From assembly GCF_029714365.1 (NCBI RefSeq), contig NZ_CP121661.1, forward strand, positions 502,093 to 566,092: a DNA stretch of 64,000 bases, written 5' to 3'. Source of the stretch: Sinorhizobium terangae. GTDB taxonomy: Bacteria > Pseudomonadota > Alphaproteobacteria > Rhizobiales > Rhizobiaceae. The notes beneath the pieces were generated by a model. That model worked only from the letters and a program-made list of their open reading frames with translations, was not told the DNA's origin and did not search any database. Positions 9,328-17,900 of the stretch are shown piece by piece (position 1 is the first letter of the stretch; each line of letters starts with the position of its first letter). A program made the translations under genes and the position numbers.

Positions 9328-9822
9328 TCACCGTTCCCGCGAAGCACCATGTCCGGGTCGCTTAACTCCCGTCAGCAAGGCTGGGACGATCGCCATATGC
9401 AAAGGTATGGCGGCGGCAAAACAAAGCCGCCCGAACGCATTCCTGCGGCGCACCAAGGTGGTCATGCCGATGACCTGGCCGTCAGCAGGGCCTTCACGAA
9501 CATCCACGACAATACGAAAATGCAAGTGCCGGGCATCATAGCCGACGACGGCTTCGCGATCGTCGCTGTGCAGGAGCGGAAAGGTACCGATCAGGCCTGA
9601 ATGCGCAGGGTGCGCGGTTTCGCTCAGCCCGATTATGGGCGCGAGGCGGTTGTGCCATGTCACAAGACTTTGCACCCACCCGGATGCGCTCCCAAGTGCT
9701 CGCCGCGCCGCCTCCGCCGCAGTCACCCGCTCGGTGAAGAAAAGAAGCTCGTGACGGTCGGCCCAGTCTGCTCCGGGAAGCCAAGGATTCGGCAGGCTGA
9801 TGGCCACCCTTCGTGGTCTCAT
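9328..9822 (-). CDS. DUF2867 domain protein
   Basis: A 164-residue protein of the DUF2867 family, whose biochemical role is unknown. Visible family features: DWADRHEL near the N-terminus, AARRALGSASGWVQSLVTWH, IGTFPLL, VVGYDARHLHFRIVVDV, and the end VRRRNAFGRLCFAAAIPLHM. Start is the ATG at 9822 with AAAGGAAG six bases upstream. Length fits the family. A 75-bp fragment of a related gene is at 6222-6298, so the family was once present twice here. Confidence 0.7.
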   Translation of the reverse strand: MRPRRVAISLPNPWLPGADWADRHELLFFTERVTAAEAARRALGSASGWVQSLVTWHNRLAPIIGLSETAHPAHSGLIGTFPLLHSDDREAVVGYDARHLHFRIVVDVREGPADGQVIGMTTLVRRRNAFGRLCFAAAIPLHMAIVPALLTGVKRPGHGASRER

Positions 9823-10260
9823 GAACGCTTCCTTTCGCCTTTGCTATCGGTTCGCCGGGGCGGTCACAGCAGCGCTGAATGGCTCATGATTGCGCCGGAA
9901 GCCGGCATGAGGTAGGTGGCCGCTTGTCGCAGCCGCACGCCAATCGTCGCACGGTGCGTTCACTCAAGGAGCCGCAGAGCCTTTAGGGACGACGACATTT
10001 CATCAAATCGCATGGCGTGTCGCATAAGCCCATAGAGGCGCAACCGCTTGAGCGCAAAGATAGCATCGGAGCCAGACAGCGCGGCTCAAATGCAAATCTG
10101 GTGGCAGCTCGCGTCCCTGCATAGCGAGGCCGGCAGCACATGGCCTTGCGGCGACTAGAGTCGCTCTATCAGCGGCGCTGCACGATTGTTGCGCCAAAAA
10201 GATCATTCGGTTTATGGTCGCGCAACATTACGCAGGGGTCATTTCGATTCCGAGTAATGT
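9823..10260. other. intergenic, no gene seen
   Basis: No frame with coding features on either strand. It separates the symbiosis region from the repC locus. Confidence 0.4.
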
Positions 10261-10279
10261 ATTCCAATCTTGCAACGGA

Positions 10280-10456
10280 GAAAAACCGACCGGACCAGAA
10301 AAGAAAAACCGCCCCCGAAACAAATCTCGGAAACGGTTTGCTAATAATCAATTTCGCCAAAATTTGAGTAGCAAACCTCACTTCCTCTGTCAACTTAAAA
10401 AACACCGTTTCGGTGAACGGAGTTGCTTTGTCTGGTCTCCAACACAGGAGACGACT
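10280..10456. ncRNA. possible inc/countertranscribed-RNA region of repC
   Basis: In repABC-type replicons a small antisense RNA is encoded just upstream of repC. Here the leader is AT-richer than its surroundings and has foldable segments: AAACCG (10298) with CGGTTT (10333), and a hairpin CACCG-TTT-CGGTG at 10403-10415, about 40 bp before the repC start. I cannot place promoter or ends of an RNA. Confidence 0.35.
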
Positions 10457-11734
10457 GTGCGAGAACCGATGCCACCAAAACGGTCGATCGGCCGTAGACA
10501 GACGCCCAAACGTGCCGAATTCCGACGCCTGGCACTATCGGCTGAGATCGGGACTGTGACACGCGGACAGCTCGCCGTGCTTGCGCAAAATCTGCCCTGC
10601 ACGGGGATGGTCAATGCGACCGAGGCGTACCTATTGACCACACTGATCAACACGGCACCTGCGGACGCTTTCGAAAAGGGCGGCCGGCCAATCATCTTCA
10701 AGTCGAACCAGCAGCTTGCTTTCGAAATCAATCGTTCGGCCGGACGTGTCAGCCGGCTGCTGTCGAACCTCTTCGACGCCGGTCTGATCACCATGCAGGA
10801 CAGCGGCAACTATAAGCGCTATCCTACCCGAAACATCGAAGGCACGGTTGTAGACGGTTGCGGGATCGACATGCGAATACTCATCGCTCGTTACCGCGAG
10901 CTTGATGAACTCGTAAGGCAAGCCAGAGTCGAAAAGGCCGCCGCAAATGCAGCGCTGCGGCGGTATCGTGGGGCGTTGCGTAATCTCCGTCGTGCGCTCG
11001 CGTTTGCTAACTGCATTCCGCAAGGCACGCGGGCCCGGCTCGAGGTGCGTGTTGAAAAAGTCATCACTTTGGTCGGTATCGCGACGAGGGCACCGAGCGT
11101 GCTTTTGCGTCGCGCGACCGCGCTTTTAGAGTGGTTTGTGGAGCGCGCTATGCAACTCCCACGACGGCCTGAACTTGCGTTCGCACCGCAGGATTCGGCA
11201 TGCAGGTGTGCCGGAAGCGACACGCACAAACAGACTACAAGCCCTAATTCACATGAAGAGAGTAATGATGACCGGCCTTCGGCTACCCCCGAACTGACAT
11301 CAGTTAGCGCTGGCTCCGCCAGCGAATGTGCTTTTGAAGCAAGCCTGAGGCGGCGCAGGAGCGGAATCAAACAACCACGTCATTCGCGGCAGGAATTGGT
11401 TGCGCTGCAGGACCTATTGCGAGCCATACCGGCACTAAGCACTTACGGTTTCGCGCCGCCCAGCAGTTGGGCCGATCTGGCCCGAATCGCTCCGCAAATG
11501 TGCCGAATTGCCGGTATTTCGGACGATGCGCGGCGCCGCGCCGTCGATCAAATGGGCGAGCAGCAGGCCGCCGTTGCCATCGCCATAACCCTGCAGAAGC
11601 TCGATCGGCAGGAAATCTCTTCGCCAGACGGTTATTTGCGGGCAATGACCGGGCGTGCGGTCGCCGGCGAACTTCACCTTTCCCGTTCGATCTTTGGGCT
11701 CGCGGCGCGCTACACCATAGAACGGCTGGAGTAA
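10457..11734 (+). CDS. repC: RepC-type plasmid replication initiator, orphan
   Basis: RepC initiates replication of alphaproteobacterial plasmids and binds an origin usually located inside its own gene. The protein is about 425 residues, the normal size. Family features are an N-terminal winged-helix domain (RPIIFKSNQQLAFEINRSAG then RVSRLLSNLFDAGLIT), a middle helical arginine-rich part (RRYRGALRNLRRAL) and a C-terminal domain ending in SSPDGYLRAMTGRAVAGELH. I chose the GTG at 10457, because GGAG is 6 bases upstream; an ATG at 10469 is the alternative, and longer starts read through the leader. No repA or repB precedes it. It may be active as a repC-only replicon or be a relic of a cointegrate. 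Confidence 0.85.
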   Translation: MREPMPPKRSIGRRQTPKRAEFRRLALSAEIGTVTRGQLAVLAQNLPCTGMVNATEAYLLTTLINTAPADAFEKGGRPIIFKSNQQLAFEINRSAGRVSRLLSNLFDAGLITMQDSGNYKRYPTRNIEGTVVDGCGIDMRILIARYRELDELVRQARVEKAAANAALRRYRGALRNLRRALAFANCIPQGTRARLEVRVEKVITLVGIATRAPSVLLRRATALLEWFVERAMQLPRRPELAFAPQDSACRCAGSDTHKQTTSPNSHEESNDDRPSATPELTSVSAGSASECAFEASLRRRRSGIKQPRHSRQELVALQDLLRAIPALSTYGFAPPSSWADLARIAPQMCRIAGISDDARRRAVDQMGEQQAAVAIAITLQKLDRQEISSPDGYLRAMTGRAVAGELHLSRSIFGLAARYTIERLE

Positions 11735-12434
11735 GTTCTCAGTTACATCGCTGCAGAGCCGCGAGGATCTGCCGCTGTCGATGAGTATCTCGACGCGGCA
11801 CCTCTTTTTCGCGCGCTTGATCCTGCGAAAACTCATCCAGGGAAGATTGCAATTTCGGCGGCCGGGCACGGGAGCCTTCGCCGCGGAACGGAATGCAAGC
11901 GTCGTTCAAGCGCGCTCCTGCGTTGTCGTATGCCCGACAATGTCGGACAAACATAGCGTCGGAACTAACCTAGCACGGTATTTCCAAACGACTTTCTCCT
12001 TTGGCACGCTACATGCAATGCCGTCTCCAGCCGCATCACAGGCTAGGGAGAAAGGCTTTGTTGCACACTGATTGGCAACGGCACGAGTGCTCGTCGTTTT
12101 CACGCGCTGTTGGCGTGAACGCGCCATTGCGCATTACCGTCGCCGCCCCGAAGGGTCCATTGCTGCAACAGATGCTGGTGCGCAAACTGCGGATGTTGGT
12201 GGCGGACCTCGCAGGCCTCTTCGGTCAAAGTTGGGTATGGCAGAACTTTCGGCAAGACTTGATCGGACGAACCAAGGCCCTCCATCGTGCCAGCGAGCAC
12301 GCTCAGGCAGAAGTGGATCCGGTCCGAATCCCATACGGGGCCGCAGCCCAGGCGCTGCACCAAGAGGCCGGACAGATGGCAGCATCCGCCAACGTGCAAA
12401 CGGTCCAAGAAAACTGCTTGCGTCTTACGGGGCA
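11735..12434. other. intergenic, no gene recognised
   Basis: No frame has recognisable homology. Overlapping open frames exist on both strands between 12,000 and 12,480, but none shows a start with a ribosome binding site or a known motif. Confidence 0.4.
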
Positions 12435-12541
12435 CCCACAGTTTCCCGATCGACGGTCAATACGGCGTTCTCCCCTCCTATGAGATCGACGACGACGATC
12501 TCGCCATCGTGCGCGAACATTTCCCCTGGCCGGCTCATTGA
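12435..12541 (+). pseudogene. 3' end of a lost gene of unknown function
   Basis: The frame ending FPIDGQYGVLPSYEIDDDDL AIVREHFPWPAH stops at 12541 inside the arm of a strong terminator hairpin, as genuine genes often do. Upstream the same frame becomes arginine- and cysteine-rich nonsense. I read it as the acidic C-terminus of a gene whose 5' part has been deleted. The family is not recognised. Confidence 0.35.
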
Positions 12542-12559
12542 GCCGGCCTCGGCTTTTTT
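12528..12559 (+). terminator. rho-independent terminator
   Basis: Perfect 10-bp arms GGCCGGCTCA and TGAGCCGGCC around a single T, then TCGGC and six T. Confidence 0.8.
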
Positions 12560-12743
12560 GTGCCGCTTGCGTGCGGCAGGCCGCAAGGGAAGCTGCGCCG
12601 CGGCCGACGTCAGCATTGCATAGTCCGACAATTGCCACCCGCGCTCTTGCGGCCTTTGCTCTTCGCGGCCTGCCGAAAGGCGCCCACCAAACAACGGGCA
12701 ATGAAGGGTCATGGAGGGCGGTCGCTGCGCGATCGGAAGCAAA

Positions 12744-13769
12744 ATGAAAAGAAGAGAGATAGAGGCGTTACGCAGCAAAGTGAGCTGCGCGATCGTGCTC
12801 GAACAGGCGAACTTCGCAATCGATATCAAGGAAAGCACACGGCGCGCGGTCAAGTTTCGCCGCGGCGGTGAGATTATCATCGTCACGCATGAAGGACGCG
12901 GTTGGTTCGATCCGCTCAGCGACGCGAAAGGCGATGTGTTCGGGCTTGTCGAGCATCTCGACCATGTCGGTTTTCTCGAAGGCGCCGAAAAGGTTGCAGA
13001 TCTCGTCGGTCTTAAGATCACTAAGCCAGAGTGGCGGAATCCAACGTGCAATGGAAGGCACGAGCTCTCCCTTCATGCTCGTTGGCATGCACGCCGCCGC
13101 CCGTGGCCCGGCTCGTCGACATGGCGTTACCTCCAAGACGAGCGCTGCCTTCCGGCGGCTTTGCTCCGGGCGGCATTAAAATGCGACCTTCTTCGGGAAG
13201 GCCCTTATGGCAGCATGTGGGCAGCGCACAAGGACCATGCCGGCGTTGTGACCGGATGGGAGGCGCGAGGCCCGCAATACCGGGGCTTCGCCTCCGGAGG
13301 AACGAAGGTTCTCTTCCGCCTTGGATCTGGAACCGCGTTTCGCCTGGCCGTCACGGAAGCCGCGATCGACGCTTTGAGTCTTGCGGCGATCGAAGGATTG
13401 CGTGAGGGCACGCTCTATCTCAGCACCGGCGGCGGATGGTCTCCGACCACGAAAGGGGCGTTGCGGGAATTGGCCTTCCGGACTGACGTCCAGTTGGTCG
13501 CAGCAACAGACGCCAATTCACAAGGTGACATGTTTGCCGAGCGACTGCGGTCACTTGCCAACGACGCCGGCTGCGATTGGATGCGGCTTCGCCCGCCCGA
13601 GGAGGATTGGAATGAGACCCTGAAGGTCAGGGAGAAGGAAATAGACACAAGACGGAAAGAGGAAGAGGCGTGCCGCATTCGCGCCGCCCACGTCAAGGAA
13701 GGCTTCGCCCGGCTTAAGCCGGTCCTTGACCCGGCCGGTCGCGATGTCGGCGGCTCGAAAGGGTCATGA
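12744..13769 (+). CDS. toprim/DUF3991-like protein
   Basis: A 341-residue protein resembling the DUF3991 plus toprim proteins common on rhizobial plasmids. The N-terminal half has RRGGEIIIVTHEGRGWFDPL and GDVFGLVEHLD, a primase-zinc-domain-like segment. The C-terminal toprim part has LAVTEAAIDALSLAAIEG (conserved glutamate) and QLVAATDANSQGDMFAERL (the D-x-N/D motif). Toprim domains make or join phosphodiester bonds in primases and topoisomerases; the role of this family is not known. Start is the ATG at 12744. The C-terminus carries a charged stretch (RKEEEACR). It begins a rightward series of backbone genes extending to 20084. Confidence 0.72.
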   Translation: MKRREIEALRSKVSCAIVLEQANFAIDIKESTRRAVKFRRGGEIIIVTHEGRGWFDPLSDAKGDVFGLVEHLDHVGFLEGAEKVADLVGLKITKPEWRNPTCNGRHELSLHARWHARRRPWPGSSTWRYLQDERCLPAALLRAALKCDLLREGPYGSMWAAHKDHAGVVTGWEARGPQYRGFASGGTKVLFRLGSGTAFRLAVTEAAIDALSLAAIEGLREGTLYLSTGGGWSPTTKGALRELAFRTDVQLVAATDANSQGDMFAERLRSLANDAGCDWMRLRPPEEDWNETLKVREKEIDTRRKEEEACRIRAAHVKEGFARLKPVLDPAGRDVGGSKGS

Positions 13770-13843
13770 AGGACCGAAGAGGATGGCAAGGTCGAGAGGA
13801 CTGTGCCGCGCCTTCGGTCCGGTAAACGCGCAAGGAGCCGCAG

Positions 13844-14446
13844 ATGACCTCTTCTCCCGCAATCCGTAAGGTGTTTCAGGGCGTCGCAAGCCGCCAGCAG
13901 ATGTTCCGCATGTTCGATCGCCACGCGCAGCGACCCAACCGTTGGGAAGGAGACTCAACCCGGCTCCATGCCGGCGAATGGTTCGAGATCGCCGAGGCCG
14001 AACACGACTACATGTTCGAAGTCCTTCCGCCGCTCTGGATCCGCGGCTCGATGTTCGCCATGTGTGAGCTGCTGACTGGATCGGTGGCAAGCGTGTTCTT
14101 CGCGCTCCGGATCGACGAGGCGATCCGATATTTTCACGGCTATTGCGACCTTTCAGATAAGGCATTCGTTGAGGCGATGCGCGTTGCGATTGTCGATCGC
14201 GAGAGCCGTCCGGTGCTCGCCATGACACGGAAGGAGCGCCTCGAGCATATCTGGAGCAGCACGGCGGATGACTATCGCGGCTATGCCGGTGAGCGCTGGC
14301 CGGCGGCCTCTCGCGGCAAACGCACCGTGATGCTCTATGGCGGGAAAGAGGGGACCTTTCTGAAGCTGTTGGAAGACCTGACCGACGACGAGATCGCCGC
14401 CAAGCTGCCGGTGCATCTGCGCTATCTCTCGCCGATCGCGGCATGA
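13844..14446 (+). CDS. DUF1419 domain protein
   Basis: A 200-residue protein matching the DUF1419 family as I recall it: QQMFRMFDRHAQRPNRWEG, then YMFEVLPPLWIRGSMFAMCE, LTGSVASVFFALRID and YFHGYCDLSD. The family is nearly confined to rhizobial and agrobacterial replicons and has no assigned function. AAGGAG lies 8 bases before the ATG. No signal peptide or membrane segment is visible. The gene is 74 bp after the toprim gene and 12 bp before the next one, so an operon is likely. Confidence 0.75.
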   Translation: MTSSPAIRKVFQGVASRQQMFRMFDRHAQRPNRWEGDSTRLHAGEWFEIAEAEHDYMFEVLPPLWIRGSMFAMCELLTGSVASVFFALRIDEAIRYFHGYCDLSDKAFVEAMRVAIVDRESRPVLAMTRKERLEHIWSSTADDYRGYAGERWPAASRGKRTVMLYGGKEGTFLKLLEDLTDDEIAAKLPVHLRYLSPIAA

Positions 14447-14458
14447 GGAGGTGCTGTC

Positions 14459-14860
14459 ATGCTCACGTTCCCGATCGCATCCGTGCGCGAGGTGATCGCG
14501 CGCGGCCGCGCCGATGCCGAAGCCAATGGCGGCTTTCGCAATCCCTATTACGGACTCCTGCCCGGCAAGGATGAACAGCCGGGCCTCTGGCTGGTCGGAG
14601 ATCATGGGGTTTACATTTTGTCGAACGGTAAGCTTGCCGACGGCGCGAAAGCCCTTGTCGTCTTTGCCGAAGAGCGCAATCCGACCAGTAACGACGACTG
14701 GCTTGACGCCAAGCGTCGGACATTCGGCGGCGACGATGGTGTCGACTTTATCGATGCCGAGCGGCTGGAGGCGATGATCGCGGCGAGCCCCAATGCCACG
14801 CATCTTCGCGTCGTGTTCTTGGCCGACACCATGCAGATTTCGGTAGTCGAGCGCGCCTAG
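14459..14860 (+). CDS. DUF3085-like small protein
   Basis: A 133-residue cytoplasmic protein, starting MLTFPIASVREVIARGRADA, with PGLWLVGDHGVYILSNGKLA in the middle. I believe this is the DUF3085 family, of unknown role, found on rhizobial plasmids. GGAGG precedes the ATG by 7 bases. It is 12 bp after the DUF1419 gene and probably translated from the same message. Confidence 0.62.
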   Translation: MLTFPIASVREVIARGRADAEANGGFRNPYYGLLPGKDEQPGLWLVGDHGVYILSNGKLADGAKALVVFAEERNPTSNDDWLDAKRRTFGGDDGVDFIDAERLEAMIAASPNATHLRVVFLADTMQISVVERA

Positions 14861-14984
14861 CGCTTTGCCGGCCATGGCCGCACAGCCAGCCATAAACGGC
14901 TGCCCTTTCCACCCCCTCCGCGTCCGATCGGCTGTCCCTTGCGACAGGACGAAGACGCTCGCCCTCTGACCAAGGAGCTATTCG

Positions 14985-17900
14985 ATGAGCAATGATCCCT
15001 TCACCCTTGATATGTTCGCCGGCAGCGCGCTGTCGTCGGGTCTCGGGTTCGGCGTCACCGCATTTGGCGGCTTCGCTGCCAACGACGACGATCCCGATCC
15101 GACGCCGCCCTCCCCCTCCCCCGCGCTCCCTCTGCCGGCGGCCAAGCAGCCGGCGTCAAACAAACAGGCCCATCGCGCCAATTTCTATCTCGACGATGGC
15201 GACCGTGGCTTGGCCGCCACGTGGAAGGAACGCGCGCGAATAAATGTCGCCGCCATCCTGACTGCCAGCGAAATCGACAAGCAGGATCGGTCTGCCACAC
15301 ATGACGAGCAAGCGAGATTGATCCGGTTTACCGGTTTTGGCAGCTCGGATCTGGCGAATGGAATGTTCCGTCGCCCTGGTGAACCGGATTTCCGGGCGGC
15401 CTGGGAAGATCTCGGTAGTTCTCTGGAGTCGGCGGTCAGCGAGGCGGATTATGCTTCGCTGGCGCGCTGCACCCAATATGCCCACTTCACGCCCGAATTC
15501 GTAATACGGGCGATCTGGGCAGGCCTGCGGCGGCTCGGATGGCGCGGCGGCCGCGTGCTGGAACCCGGGATCGGGACGGGCCTGTTTCCGGCGCTGATGC
15601 CAAAGCTCTATCGCGACGTGAGCTACGTCACCGGCATCGAACTCGATCCGGTCACGGCGCGTATCGTCCGGCTGCTTCAGCCGAAAGCGCGAATCATCAA
15701 CGCGGACTTCGCGCGCACCGACCTCAATCCAATCTACGATCTGGCCATCGGCAATCCGCCCTTCTCCGATCGGACGGTTCGCTCCGACGGGCACTATCGC
15801 TCGCTCGGTCTCAGGCTGCACGATTACTTCATCGCGCGGTCGATTGATATTTTAAAACCTGGCGCATTGGCTGCCTTCGTCACCAGCGCCGGTACACTGG
15901 ACAAGGCCGACAGCAGGTGCCGAGAGCGTATTGCCAAATCCGCCGACCTAATCGCCGCCATCCGTCTACCCGAAGGCAGTTTCCGGCAAGATGCCGGTAC
16001 CGACGTTGTGGTCGACATCCTGTTCTTCCGCAAGCGCAAGGCCGGCGAACCGACATGCGATCTCGCCTGGCTCGATCTGGAGGAAGCCCGCGCTGCGACC
16101 GAGGGGGAGGGGCCGATCCGCGTGAACCGCTGGTTTGCACGCCATCCGGATTTCGTGCTCGGTACCCATGCGCTCACTGTCGGGCAGTTCGGTGAAGGCT
16201 ACACGTGCCTGCCGCGCGCCGGCGAGGACCTCACGGTGGTCTTGAATGCCGCCATTCAATTGCTTCCCGAGGGTATCTATGACGGCGAGCCCGGCGAAAT
16301 TGACGTCGATCTCGAAGACGAGCTGGCCGAAATCGTCGACCTGAAACTCGACAGCACTCGGGTCCGCGAAGGCAGCTTCTTCATCGACAACAGGCACGGT
16401 CTCATGCAGATCGTCGACGGGGCGCCTGCGGCGATAACGGTGCGCAAGGGCCGCGGCACCGACGGCATCCCGGAAAAACATGTTCGCATCATCAAGAAAC
16501 TGATCCCAATCCGCGACTCCGTGCGCGAGGTGCTGAAAGCGCAGGAGATGGACCGGCCCTGGCGCGACCTGCAGGTGCGGTTGCGTATCGCCTGGTCGAG
16601 TTTCGTGCGCGACTTCGGAGCGATCAATCATACGACGGTGTCGATCAGCGAAACCGAGGAGACTGGCGAGATCCGCGAGATCCATCGTCGCCCAAACCTT
16701 GCACCCTTTCTTGACGATCCGGATTGCTGGCTGGTCGCCTCGATCGAGGACTATGACATCGAAACCGATACGGCCAGGCCAGGCCCGATCTTCTCCGAGC
16801 GCGTCATTGCGCCCCCTGCCCCGCCTGTGATCAGCAACGCCGCCGATGCGTTGGCCGTCGTGCTCAACGATCGCGGCCATGTCGATCTTGAGCATATCGC
16901 CGAGCTCCTGCATTGCGAAAGCGATGCGGTCGTCGATGAGCTCGGTGATGCGATCTTTCGCGATCCGGCCGACGGCTCCTGGCAAACCTCGGACGCCTAT
17001 CTCTCCGGCGCCGTGCGCACGAAACTCGCCGTCGCGGAAGCCGCGACCGGGCTCGATCCCGCTTATGAGCGCAATGTCCGTGCGCTTCAGGCCGTGCAGC
17101 CCGCCGATCTACGCCCGTCGGATATCACCGCACGGCTTGGCGCGCCCTGGATACCCGCGACCGATATCGTGCAATTCGTGTACGAAACGATGGGTGCCGA
17201 GATCAGGATCCATCACATGCCGGAACTCGGCTCATGGACCGTCGCGGCGCGGCAACTCGGATGGACGGCAGCCGGCACATCCGAATGGGGCACCGATCGC
17301 CGGCACGCCGGCGAGCTGCTCGCCGATGCGCTGAACAGCCGGGTGCCGCAGATCTTCGACGTGTTCAAGGATGCCGACGGCGAGCGGCGGGTCCTGAACG
17401 TCGTCGACACCGAAGCGGCGCGCGACAGGCTGCAGAAGATCAAGCAAGCGTTCCAGAACTGGGTCTGGACCGACCCCTATCGCACCGACCGGCTCGCGCG
17501 GGTCTATAACGATCGCTTCAACAATATCGCGCCCAGGCGTTTCGACGGCTCGCACCTGAAACTGCCCGGCGCCTCTGGCGCCTTTGTTCTTTATGAGCAT
17601 CAGAAACGCGGCATCTGGCGCATCATTTCGTCCGGCTCGACCTATCTGGCGCACGCCGTCGGCGCCGGCAAGACGATGACGATGGCGGCAGCCATCATGG
17701 AACAGCGCCGGCTGGGGCTGATCGCCAAGGCGATGCTGGTGGTGCCCGGCCATTGCCTGGCACAGGCCGCCCGCGAATTTCTGGCGCTTTATCCGAATGC
17801 CCGCATTCTCGTCGCCGATGAGACCAACTTCACCAAAGACAAGCGGGCCCGGTTCCTGTCGCGCGCGGCAACGGCGAGCTGGGATGCGATCATCATCACC

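Noticed and set aside
12001..12483. 160-residue plus-strand frame
   Set aside because: No homology recognised, competing frames on both strands, no ribosome binding site.
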